In this document: one piece after another, positions 6,425 through 14,916 of the stretch | Numbering within the stretch: the first letter of the stretch is position 1 | How the letters are laid out: every line of letters starts with the position of its first letter | From: Clostridia bacterium | GTDB taxonomy: Bacteria; Bacillota; Clostridia; Christensenellales; UBA1242 | Direction of reading: 5' to 3' | Length of the DNA stretch: 64,000 nucleotides | Assembly (NCBI GenBank): GCA_016297915.1 | Contig: JAEDFU010000001.1 | Coordinates: 1 to 64,000, forward strand | Notes under the pieces: model-generated | What the model was told of the DNA's origin: nothing | Seen by the model: the letters and a program-made list of their open reading frames with translations, nothing else | Database searches by the model: none | Program-made: the position numbers and the translations under genes

Positions 6425-7633
6425 TTATCTAGTGGTCTTTTTAGCATAACTCTTGCCAGGCTTTGAGCTTTTGTGATTCTTTTTGAATCCGCCAAGGAGT
6501 TTGGTTGGATCTTTTACTTTGTTTTGAGTATTTTGGTTTGGTTTTGGTCTCTTTGGAGTAACAGGTGCTTTGACCTTGTCTACAACATTGCCTTCAACGA
6601 TTTCTTTGTTTCTGAGCATGCCACAAGCACCTTCGATATCGTCGCCAAGACTTCGTCTCATTGTAGCACTTACTCCAAATCTATTTAGGTTATCCAAAAA
6701 TTTCTTGCAACTATCTTGAGTTGGGGTCTTAAGGTCTCGACCTTCTACTTCGTTGAGTTTAATCAAATTAACATGACAAGGAAGCCCTTTCAAAAGAACA
6801 CTTAATTCCTTGGCATTTGACATTGAATTATTAACTCCATCAATTAAAGTGTACTCAATTATTATTCGTCTATTTGTAATAGTATGATAGTACCTAAGCG
6901 CCTCTATCACCTCTGCAATTGAGTATCTTTTGGCAATAGGCATAATCTCTCTACGAGTTTTGTCATTAGATGCATGCAACGAAAAACATAGCGTTACTGC
7001 AAAGCCAAGGTCAGCAAGTTCCTCAATTTTGCTAGGAATTCCGCAAGTTGAAACCGATATATTTCTGACACTAAAGTCAAAACAGTCACTAGATGTTACT
7101 ATTTGCAAAAACTTTTTGACATTGTCAAAATTGTCTAGAGGCTCACCACTGCCCATAAGCACAAGATTAGTAATTTGTCTATTTTTGAGTGTGCCTCCCA
7201 AATATTTGTTTACGGCAACAATTTGCCCCAAAATCTCGCCTGCGGATAAGTTTCGAACAAAACCATTAAGTCCACTTGCACAAAAGGCACAATTCATCTT
7301 GCATCCAACTTGAGTACTAATGCAAAGAGTGTTGCCAAAGGCGTATTTCATAAGAACACCCTCTATAATATTGCCGTCACTTAGGTCGTACAAAAACTTG
7401 GTTGTCTTATCCTTAGATCCGCTGGAAATTGCCTTTCTTATCTTGATTGGTTGCATAACATATCCCAAGTCTTTGAGTTTTGCGAGTATTTCTTTTGGAA
7501 GATTTATATTATCCTCAAAGTCTTTGCCATTGTAGATTGCATTAACCAATTGGTCTATCCTATACTTTGGCAAGTCCAAACTGGACAAAACATTATATAG
7601 TTCTTCCTTTTTGTAATCTAATAAAATTGTCAT
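6425..7633 (-). CDS. rlmN: Dual-specificity 23S rRNA/tRNA adenine-C2 methyltransferase RlmN
   Basis: 402 aa radical-SAM enzyme that methylates A2503 of 23S rRNA and A37 of some tRNAs. The 4Fe-4S motif is CKMNCAFC (Cys111, 115, 118), with GSGEPLDN (161-168) in the SAM site and the second catalytic Cys337 in DDIEGACGML. The family core ends near residue 345; about 55 further residues form a Lys/Pro/Asn-rich basic tail, probably disordered and RNA-contacting. Its stop overlaps nothing, but its start overlaps the rsmB stop by 4 nt. No strong Shine-Dalgarno, consistent with coupling to rsmB. Confidence 0.95.
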   Translation of the reverse strand: MTILLDYKKEELYNVLSSLDLPKYRIDQLVNAIYNGKDFEDNINLPKEILAKLKDLGYVMQPIKIRKAISSGSKDKTTKFLYDLSDGNIIEGVLMKYAFGNTLCISTQVGCKMNCAFCASGLNGFVRNLSAGEILGQIVAVNKYLGGTLKNRQITNLVLMGSGEPLDNFDNVKKFLQIVTSSDCFDFSVRNISVSTCGIPSKIEELADLGFAVTLCFSLHASNDKTRREIMPIAKRYSIAEVIEALRYYHTITNRRIIIEYTLIDGVNNSMSNAKELSVLLKGLPCHVNLIKLNEVEGRDLKTPTQDSCKKFLDNLNRFGVSATMRRSLGDDIEGACGMLRNKEIVEGNVVDKVKAPVTPKRPKPNQNTQNKVKDPTKLLGGFKKNHKSSKPGKSYAKKTTR

Positions 7634-8922
7634 TTTTTAATTAATCTCCCTATAAAAAATCCTTCGGTATGAGTTAAATTTGGATAAAATGTGCAAAGTT
7701 TTCCTTCTTTGAAAATATCTAGATTTGGCACATTTATGTCTGTCAACTCAAAGTCTTTGTGATTTTTCAAAAACTTAGAGATAACATCTTTGTTTTCAAT
7801 ATCTATTATTGTGCAGGTTGAGTACTGAAGAACACCACCAGATTTAACATATCTAGCACTATTTTCAAGTATTTGGTACTGAAGTCCTGCAAGCATCTTG
7901 GAGTCCTGCAATGTTTTGTTCAAAAAAACATCTGGCTTCTTTCGTGAAACGCCAAGATTACTGCAAGGAACATCGCACAAAACAAAATCAAAATTATTCT
8001 CCCAAACTGGGTTAAATTTTGTTCCGTCTTGCAGGCAAAAGTGAATATTTGAAACATCATAATTTTTGGCATACTTTTTAATCAAATCGACTCTATGTCC
8101 GTAAACATCACAAGCAAATATGTCTAGATTTGGGTTTTCGGACAAATAAATAGCCTTTCCACCCGGAGCAGAACAAACATCCAAAACCTTGCCAGACTTA
8201 GCCCCAAGAACATTACAAGTAACAATGCTCGGAAGTCCCTGCACAACATAGAGTTTGTTTAACTCTTTGATATTTTTTAATTTTGCATAATCCACATACA
8301 TTGTGTAATCATACAAACTTGGCGTGTATTTAATCTCAAAGAGTTCAAGTTTGATTTTGAACTCCTTAGGTGAGATAAGTCTACGATTGACTCTAATGTG
8401 AGTCATTGTTGTCAACTCCTCTGAAATCAAACTCTCTACAAATGCCTCATCGTGCGACTTAAGTAACTCGATAATTACCCACTCTGGATAATTGTACTTG
8501 ACGCTTAGATACTTGATTTTCTCTCTTTTTGGTGGAAGCATAATTTGTTTTGAAATTAGTTTTTTGCTAACAGCATTTACAAATCCAGCCGAGTATTTGT
8601 CCACTCTCTTGGCAATTTCAACTATCTCGTTAACAAGTGCAAATGGCGGAATACTATCAATTGTTTTGGAGATATATGCGACCATTTTTAAGAGAATTTT
8701 AATCTCATCTTTTGGCATTTTGCTGACATTTTGAGCAACAAAATACTCAAGGGTAATGTCTTTTTCAAGCACACCATAAACAATTTTGGTAATTAGTGCA
8801 TTGTTAACATTTTTGCTATTTTCCAAGTATTTATTAAGTTCAATACTTACATAAGACTTGTCCAAAGTTACTTTTTTCAAAATCGAGTAAGCAATGTTTA
8901 TCTCTTTATTCACTTTGAGCAA
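7630..8922 (-). CDS. rsmB: 16S rRNA (cytosine-967-C5) methyltransferase RsmB
   Basis: 430 aa. An N-terminal NusB-like RNA-binding domain (about 1-130) is joined to a Fmu/Nol1 methyltransferase domain: SAM motif DVCSAPGGKA (248-257), motif IV CDVPCSNLG with Cys320, and the catalytic motif VI QYSTCTI with Cys370. The start is a TTG overlapping the fmt end by 17 nt; a GTG three codons in (8913) is spaced better from GGAAG and may be the real start. It is coupled to fmt upstream and rlmN downstream. Confidence 0.95.
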   Translation of the reverse strand: MLKVNKEINIAYSILKKVTLDKSYVSIELNKYLENSKNVNNALITKIVYGVLEKDITLEYFVAQNVSKMPKDEIKILLKMVAYISKTIDSIPPFALVNEIVEIAKRVDKYSAGFVNAVSKKLISKQIMLPPKREKIKYLSVKYNYPEWVIIELLKSHDEAFVESLISEELTTMTHIRVNRRLISPKEFKIKLELFEIKYTPSLYDYTMYVDYAKLKNIKELNKLYVVQGLPSIVTCNVLGAKSGKVLDVCSAPGGKAIYLSENPNLDIFACDVYGHRVDLIKKYAKNYDVSNIHFCLQDGTKFNPVWENNFDFVLCDVPCSNLGVSRKKPDVFLNKTLQDSKMLAGLQYQILENSARYVKSGGVLQYSTCTIIDIENKDVISKFLKNHKDFELTDINVPNLDIFKEGKLCTFYPNLTHTEGFFIGRLIKK

Positions 8923-9841
8923 TACTTCCTACATTTATTTTTTTGCCATTCAAATAACTTTTTGCGCTCATCTTTTTTGAGCCCTGTGGAGTAAGTTCGG
9001 TGATTTCGATAAGTCCGTCTGAACATTTCAAAACAAGGCCTTGCTTGCTATTTGCAATTACAACCTCACCATTTTGATATTTCTCGTATTCGCCACAAAT
9101 CTTTTTGGCATTAAATACCTTGAAATACACTCCATCAATTTGCATATGAGCAGTAGGCCACATCGCAAGGCCTTTGATAAGTCCAACGACTTGGTCGGCA
9201 GTTTTGTCAAAATCCATTTTTGCCATGTCCACACTCAACATCTTGCATGTAGTAGCATCATCACTCTGTTTGGAGTACTTATAGTCACCACTCTCCAAGA
9301 TATCCAAAGCCTTGATAGCAAGTTCAGCTGACAGCTTAGATAGTTTATCAAAAAGCGTTATTGCATTGTCATCGTCCGAAATTTCAATGCTACTGCTGAT
9401 TAACAAATCTCCGTCATCCATGCCAACATCCGACTTAAGCACAGTAACTCCAGTCTCTTTTTGATTGTCTATAAGTGCCCATTGTATAGGACTTGAGCCT
9501 CTATATTTTGGAAGCAAACTTCCATGCAAATTAATTACACCAAATTTTTTGGCAAACAAAATATTTGCACCTATGATTTGACCATACGCACATGTTACAA
9601 TTATGTCTGCATCAATATTTAGTAGTTCGCTAACATCATCTTTTCGAATTTTTTCATACTGAAATACTGGAATATTATGCTTGACAGCAAGCTCTTTAAC
9701 TGGAGTAAACACAGGCTTGTTGCTACGCCCCTTTGGTTTGTCTGGTTGGGTCACAACCGCTACGACCTTGTGATGACTACTAATAATTGCATCAAGTACA
9801 GGCACTGCATATTCTGGTGTTCCAAAAAATATTACTTTCAT
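8906..9841 (-). CDS. fmt: Methionyl-tRNA formyltransferase
   Basis: 311 aa, standard. Transfers formyl from 10-formyl-THF to initiator Met-tRNA. The N-terminal domain has the folate-binding signature NLHGSLLPKYRGSSPIQWA (104-122) with catalytic Asn104 and His106 and, further on, Asp142 in VGMDDGD; the C-terminal OB-like domain ends with ITELTPQGSKKM. AAGGAT precedes the ATG. It overlaps def by 4 nt; def acts on the other end of the same formyl-Met cycle. Confidence 0.97.
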   Translation of the reverse strand: MKVIFFGTPEYAVPVLDAIISSHHKVVAVVTQPDKPKGRSNKPVFTPVKELAVKHNIPVFQYEKIRKDDVSELLNIDADIIVTCAYGQIIGANILFAKKFGVINLHGSLLPKYRGSSPIQWALIDNQKETGVTVLKSDVGMDDGDLLISSSIEISDDDNAITLFDKLSKLSAELAIKALDILESGDYKYSKQSDDATTCKMLSVDMAKMDFDKTADQVVGLIKGLAMWPTAHMQIDGVYFKVFNAKKICGEYEKYQNGEVVIANSKQGLVLKCSDGLIEITELTPQGSKKMSAKSYLNGKKINVGSIAQSE

Positions 9842-10305
9842 TTTTTATCCTTTTTTTCCTTGTAGTCTTTGATAACTTTGTCTATATATAGTATTCCCTC
9901 TAAGTGGTCTATCTCATGACAAAGAGCTCTTGCTAGCATATCTACGCCAGTCAAAATAAACTCGTTGCCATATCTATCCTGTGCCTTGACAGTAACTTCT
10001 TTTGGTCTTTTTACATAGCCAGTTTCGCCTTTGACCGAAAGACACCCCTCTCTCTCTATAGCCTCACCATAACTATCTATAATCTCAGGATTGATAAGCT
10101 CAATTTTCATGTGATTGACATCCAAAACAATCACCCTACGCAAGATACCTACTTGAACACCTGCAAGCCCACAGCCGTCGTTTTTGATCATAGTCTCTCG
10201 CATGTCATCAAGAAGTTCGCCTAGTTTTTCGTCAAACTCTCTTACTGGTTTGCTTTTTTTTCGGAGAATTTCGTCTCCGACTTGAATTATATTTCTTATT
10301 GCCAT
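9838..10305 (-). CDS. def: Peptide deformylase
   Basis: 155 aa, class I length. Removes the formyl group from new N-termini. All three motifs are present: GCGLAGVQVG (44-53), EGCLSV (86-91, metal ligand Cys88) and HEIDH (130-134, metal ligands His130 and His134, catalytic Glu131). AGGAG precedes the ATG. It lies 14 bp behind priA and overlaps fmt, the common def-fmt pair. Confidence 0.97.
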   Translation of the reverse strand: MAIRNIIQVGDEILRKKSKPVREFDEKLGELLDDMRETMIKNDGCGLAGVQVGILRRVIVLDVNHMKIELINPEIIDSYGEAIEREGCLSVKGETGYVKRPKEVTVKAQDRYGNEFILTGVDMLARALCHEIDHLEGILYIDKVIKDYKEKKDKK

Positions 10306-10319
10306 TTTGGTCTCCTATG

Positions 10320-12512
10320 TTAACTCAGTGAATTTGGATTTAGTTCTACAAAAACACTTAGTTTATTATTTTTTAGAGTATCAAGTTCGTGATAAATCTC
10401 AGATATTACATCAGTTTCAATTGATGTGTCAAATCTCAAGACCACTTGATATCTATGTTTGTTTTTTATCTTGTTTACAGGTGATTTCATTGCTTCCAAA
10501 AAGAAGAATTTTTCACCATATTTTACTCTAAAGTCCTTGAGCTTTAGGACAAACTTGTGAGTAATAGCTTTGACCAAATCATCATCTTCGCTAGTAAGCA
10601 AAACTCTTACTATCTTTGCAAAAGGTGGAAACTTGGTTGTTTCTCGCAGGTTAATCTCTTTTTCATAAAACTTTTTGAAATCGTAATTAATACTAGTTAA
10701 ATACACTGGATTTTTGGGAACATAAGTCTGCAAAATAACTTCGCCTGCCGTCTCGCTTCGACCTGCCCTTCCGGACACTTGAGTAACCAACTGAAAAGTT
10801 GTTTCGTTTGCCTTGTAGCTATAATTGAATAGCGATATGTCCGCATCAATAATTCCCACAAACGACACCTTTGGAAAATCATGTCCCTTGGTAACCATTT
10901 GAGTTCCGACCAGAATTGACGGAGTAGTAGCACCAAAGGCACTCAAGATTTCGTTATATGAGTTTTTGGTCTTGACACTGTCATTATCTAGTCTAAATAC
11001 CTTGACATCAGGAAAGTGGCTATGTATAAGCTCGGCAACCTGCTGAGTTCCTGTTGCTCCAAATTTTATAGAACTACTGCCACATTCTGGACATTTAGTA
11101 AGTGTTCTAAACTTTTTGCCACAATAATGACACTTAAGAACATTTTCATCCTTGTGATAGACAAGATTTGCATCGCACTCAGTACATTTTGGGATATACG
11201 AACACTCCTTACACATAAGATACGAACTAAACCCACGCCTATTTATAAACAAAATAGCTTGGTTTTGTGATTTTATAACCTCATCTAGTTTGTCAAGAAG
11301 TTTGGTGCTAAGACAAGTCGTGTTGCCCATTCTAAACTCATTACACATATCCACTATTTCAATCTTAGGCATTGGCTTTTGATTGACTCTTATTGGCATT
11401 TGCGTAAGATTGTACTGATGAGTTTGCGTCTTATAAAAAGTTTCGATAGACGGCGTCGCACTGCCAAGAACTAGCGGACACTTATTAAATCTTGCTCTAA
11501 AAACTGCAATATCGTGTGTTAAATACCTCGGATTGCTATCCGAAAGATAAGAACTATCATGCTCCTCGTCTATAATAATTACCCCAATATTTCTAAGTGG
11601 AGCAAATATAGCAGACCTAGCTCCAATTACAATTTTGGCCTCGTTATTATAAATTCTCATCCATTCGTCGTGTTTTTCGCCAACACTAAGTCCGCTATGA
11701 AGTACAGCAATATCCTCACCAAATCTACTACTGAATACTCTAACCATTTGAGGAGTTAGAGATATCTCCGGAACAAGCATAAGAGCTGTTTTGCCCTTGG
11801 CAAGCACATTTTCTATTACATTCATATAAACTTCAGTCTTGCCACTACCAGTAACTCCAAATAGGACAATTGGCTTGTCTGTGGACTTCAAGATGTCCTT
11901 GACGCACGACTTTTGAAGGTCAGTAAGTTTGATATCATTTTGAGTCTTTTTTGCTTTGGCAAGCCTATTTATCTTGGACTTGGATACAACTATAACCCCG
12001 TTTTCTATTAATTTTTTGACATTTGCACTGCCAAACTTTGAGTTAAGCACGCTAAGTTTACTCTTGCCAGTATTCTCAAGATACTCTATAAGTAGCGGAA
12101 TGTTTTTTTGACGCTTGCTTAGTGTTGCAAGATAACCTTGTACTTTGTCATCATCCAAAACTGCCGTTGTGTCAAACTTATAGTCCCCAAACTTTACTTG
12201 ACTAGGAATAGCTAGCCTAATTCCGTCAAGCAGACGCAAATACAATTTGTCTTTCATGTATTTGATAAGCTCAATTATTTCTGGGAGAATCAGTGGGGTT
12301 TTGTCACAAACCTGAAATATACTCTTGAGTTTGTCTGGTGGACAATCGGTGGTCTTTTTGATACTAAGAACATATCCTTCAATCATTCGATTGCCAAAAG
12401 GAACAAGTACTCTATAGCCCTCTGTCAAATAATCAAAAGAACAAGGTATATTATAATCAAATACCTTATCTACTTGGCTACTTAGTACATCAACAATTAT
12501 CTCAGCAATCAA
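10320..12512 (-). CDS. priA: Primosomal replication-restart helicase PriA
   Basis: 730 aa. Recognises stalled forks and reloads the replicative helicase. An N-terminal DNA-binding domain (MIAEIIVDV start, residues 1-105) is followed by the helicase with GVTGSGKTE (Walker A, 219-227) and DEEH (315-318). Eight zinc-binding Cys follow (434, 437, 443, 446, 461, 464, 474, 477), then GTQMVTKGHDFPKV in the second lobe. The start is TTG (12512) with GAGGGG 8 nt upstream; the family-typical MIAE start supports it. Confidence 0.96.
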   Translation of the reverse strand: MIAEIIVDVLSSQVDKVFDYNIPCSFDYLTEGYRVLVPFGNRMIEGYVLSIKKTTDCPPDKLKSIFQVCDKTPLILPEIIELIKYMKDKLYLRLLDGIRLAIPSQVKFGDYKFDTTAVLDDDKVQGYLATLSKRQKNIPLLIEYLENTGKSKLSVLNSKFGSANVKKLIENGVIVVSKSKINRLAKAKKTQNDIKLTDLQKSCVKDILKSTDKPIVLFGVTGSGKTEVYMNVIENVLAKGKTALMLVPEISLTPQMVRVFSSRFGEDIAVLHSGLSVGEKHDEWMRIYNNEAKIVIGARSAIFAPLRNIGVIIIDEEHDSSYLSDSNPRYLTHDIAVFRARFNKCPLVLGSATPSIETFYKTQTHQYNLTQMPIRVNQKPMPKIEIVDMCNEFRMGNTTCLSTKLLDKLDEVIKSQNQAILFINRRGFSSYLMCKECSYIPKCTECDANLVYHKDENVLKCHYCGKKFRTLTKCPECGSSSIKFGATGTQQVAELIHSHFPDVKVFRLDNDSVKTKNSYNEILSAFGATTPSILVGTQMVTKGHDFPKVSFVGIIDADISLFNYSYKANETTFQLVTQVSGRAGRSETAGEVILQTYVPKNPVYLTSINYDFKKFYEKEINLRETTKFPPFAKIVRVLLTSEDDDLVKAITHKFVLKLKDFRVKYGEKFFFLEAMKSPVNKIKNKHRYQVVLRFDTSIETDVISEIYHELDTLKNNKLSVFVELNPNSLS

Positions 12513-12550
12513 ATATTTGTCCCCTCTTTTTGTTCAACCAGATATTAACA

Positions 12551-12611
12551 AAAAAATTCTATTGCATATTCAAAAAGCAACACAATCATACTTTTGATAT
12601 CTGCAATAGAA
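12551..12611 (-). terminator. Probable terminator after rpoZ (long loop)
   Basis: 10-bp inverted repeat TTCTATTGCA/TGCAATAGAA (12557-12566 and 12602-12611), followed on the minus strand by six Ts. The 35-nt loop is long, so readthrough into priA is possible. Confidence 0.55.
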
Positions 12612-12647
12612 CTCCAAAAAAATCATTTGAAAAATTCTCGTGAGAAT

Positions 12648-12848
12648 TTATAGTTCGGTATCATTTGCAATTACAATAGTACCATTGTCCACTTCTTCTA
12701 CTGCACGAGTAACTTCTGGTTTTTCTTCCTTTTGCTCTTCGGTAAGAGTTTCGTTCAAAAACTTAGCACGCTTACCAACAATAACAGCAAGTTTGTAAGG
12801 ATTACCCATTTTTTCGACTAGTTCGTCAATTGGTGGTTCTAATAACAT
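12648..12848 (-). CDS. rpoZ: RNA polymerase omega subunit
   Basis: 66 aa. The start MLLEPPIDELVEKMGNPYKL matches omega N-termini (..P.I..L......Y.L), followed by IVGKRAKFL and a C-terminal KPEVTRAVEEVDNGTI helix. Omega assists assembly of the beta-prime subunit. Its usual neighbour gmk is not here (a divergent guanylate-kinase-like gene lies at 32.4 kb). AGGAG lies upstream, with a promoter at 12887-12915. Confidence 0.9.
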   Translation of the reverse strand: MLLEPPIDELVEKMGNPYKLAVIVGKRAKFLNETLTEEQKEEKPEVTRAVEEVDNGTIVIANDTEL

Positions 12849-12886
12849 ATTATCTCCTAAACTTATAATTAAATAATTACTTATAT

Positions 12887-12915
12887 ATTTTAATATATAT
12901 CTCCAAAATTTTCAA
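12887..12915 (-). promoter_or_regulatory. sigma-A-like promoter of rpoZ
   Basis: On the minus strand TTGAAA (12910-12915), 17-bp spacer, TAAAAT (12887-12892). It is in the 119-bp gap between ligA and rpoZ. Confidence 0.7.
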
Positions 12916-12967
12916 CACTTTTTCATAATTTTTTGGTGAATTTAATAATTTTTTTGAAAATAGTTCA

Positions 12968-14908
12968 CTATCTTTGTTTGAGAACATAATCAAGATCAAT
13001 AATTTTAACCCCAAGACTTTGAGCTTTGTTAAGTTTGCTTCCAGCATTTTCGCCACATAGCAAAAAGTCCGTTTTGGAGCTAACTGAACTTGAAACATTT
13101 GCTCCAAGGCTCTCAAGCAAACTACTCGCCTCGTCTCTTGTAATTCCATCCAAAGTTCCAGTAATTACAACAGTTTTGCCCGAAAAAATACTTTCTCTTG
13201 ATACTTTGGCAGTACTTGCAATAGTCACTCCCGAAGAAATTAAATCATCAATAAGACTTAAGTTCTCGGAATTTTGGAAAAACAATACAATATTATTTGC
13301 AATTGTCTCGCCGATGTCTTTGATTTCAACCAAATCGCTAAGTTTGGCGGATTTGATACTATCCAAAGTTTCAAAGTGTGACGCCAAATCCTTAGCAGTC
13401 TTGCTACCCACGCCATTGATTCCGAGAGAGTAAATAAATCTATCAAGAGTTGTATTTTTGCTCTTTTCAATGCCTTGCAATAGATTATCTATCTTTTTTT
13501 GCTTAAATCCCTCAAGCACACTTAGGTCACTCGACTTTAGCAAATACAGTTGCGAAACCTTGCTAACACCTAATGTTTTGAATAGTTGCATTGTGGTCTT
13601 GTCGGATAACCCCTCAATATTCATTGCATTTCTGCTAGCAAAATGAGCAATCTTATTTACAACTCTATCTGGACAAAGTTCGTTTGGACAATAAATATTA
13701 ATATCGTCAAATACAAGCTTAGTATGGCAACAAGGACAATATTCAGGTTTGGCAATAATCTTACTATCTTCGCTATGTTCCGCCACCCCTAGAATTTCTG
13801 GAATAACCTCATTACTGCGTCTTACAAATACACGACTGCCAATCTTGACATCCTTTCGCAATATATCATCGTAATTATTAAGCGTCGCTCTAGTAACTGT
13901 AGCTCCAGCCAACTCAATTGGTTCTATTTCACACACTGGAGTTAGTTTCCCTGTTCTGCCAACTTGCCATGTAACACCTAGTACTTTGCTCGTCAGCTCC
14001 TGTGCTTCAAATTTGTAAGCAATAGCCCATTTAGGGAATTTTTCGGTGTAACCTACTTTTTGTCTTACATCATACTCGTTGACTTTGATAACCATTCCGT
14101 CAATCAAGACATCCAAATTCGATTTATTTTTGTCAACAAGCTCAATTAAGTTAGTAATCTCTTCAAAAGAACTAACTATGTGGAAAAAGTCAAAAGTATC
14201 AAAACCCTGCTCGTTCAAAAATTGGTGAACATCGCTTTGAGTTGGAATCTTGTCATCAATAGTCAAAATGTCATATATAATCGCATCTAGGTTTCGACTA
14301 GCCGTAACCTTGGTGTCCAAGTTTCTAAGTGCTCCTGCTGCACCATTACGAGCATTTTTTAGCGGTTCTTTGGCGGTTTTGTTGAATTTTTTGAGCTCAG
14401 AGAGTCTCATCAGAACTTCGCCCATAACAATTACATTGTTGCGGTATTCAATTGTCTTAGGAACATTTCTAATTGTCTTGACTTGTTCGGTTACATCCTC
14501 ACCAATAATTCCGTTTCCTCTAGTTGCACCTGTCTTGAGTATCCCATTTTCGTACGAAAGAGTAACTCTTAGTCCGTCATACTTATACTCGACACTAAAT
14601 TTTTTTGCCCCCATACTTATCATATCGTCATACCAATCTTTTAGTTCCTCATAAGAATTGGCTTTGTTTAGACTATAGAGCTTGGAAACATGCTTAACTT
14701 TTTTGAACTTATCCAAGACCACATCACCAACTTTTTTGGTTGGGCTGTTGTCAAGAACTGTTCCTGTTGTCTTTTCTAGACCAACAAGTTCGTAATACAA
14801 ATCATCGTATTCCTTGTCTGATATCAGAGGATTATCTAATGTGTAATAAGCATAATTGTACTTTTCGATGAGCGCAATTAACTCTTTCATTCTAGCAATT
14901 TTATCCAT
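12968..14908 (-). CDS. ligA: NAD-dependent DNA ligase
   Basis: 646 aa. Seals nicks using NAD+. The N-terminal Ia domain is followed by the adenylation motif EYKYDGLR with nucleophile Lys109. Further along are the OB domain (TWQVGRTGKLTPV), the four-Cys zinc finger (CPCC and YCPNELCP), the HhH region (SLGINGVGSKTA), and a C-terminal BRCT domain (GKTVVITGTLDG..GAN..). It is 9 bp behind pcrA, a conserved pcrA-ligA pair in Firmicutes. AGGAG stands before the ATG. Confidence 0.97.
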   Translation of the reverse strand: MDKIARMKELIALIEKYNYAYYTLDNPLISDKEYDDLYYELVGLEKTTGTVLDNSPTKKVGDVVLDKFKKVKHVSKLYSLNKANSYEELKDWYDDMISMGAKKFSVEYKYDGLRVTLSYENGILKTGATRGNGIIGEDVTEQVKTIRNVPKTIEYRNNVIVMGEVLMRLSELKKFNKTAKEPLKNARNGAAGALRNLDTKVTASRNLDAIIYDILTIDDKIPTQSDVHQFLNEQGFDTFDFFHIVSSFEEITNLIELVDKNKSNLDVLIDGMVIKVNEYDVRQKVGYTEKFPKWAIAYKFEAQELTSKVLGVTWQVGRTGKLTPVCEIEPIELAGATVTRATLNNYDDILRKDVKIGSRVFVRRSNEVIPEILGVAEHSEDSKIIAKPEYCPCCHTKLVFDDINIYCPNELCPDRVVNKIAHFASRNAMNIEGLSDKTTMQLFKTLGVSKVSQLYLLKSSDLSVLEGFKQKKIDNLLQGIEKSKNTTLDRFIYSLGINGVGSKTAKDLASHFETLDSIKSAKLSDLVEIKDIGETIANNIVLFFQNSENLSLIDDLISSGVTIASTAKVSRESIFSGKTVVITGTLDGITRDEASSLLESLGANVSSSVSSKTDFLLCGENAGSKLNKAQSLGVKIIDLDYVLKQR

Positions 14909-14916
14909 ATTAACTC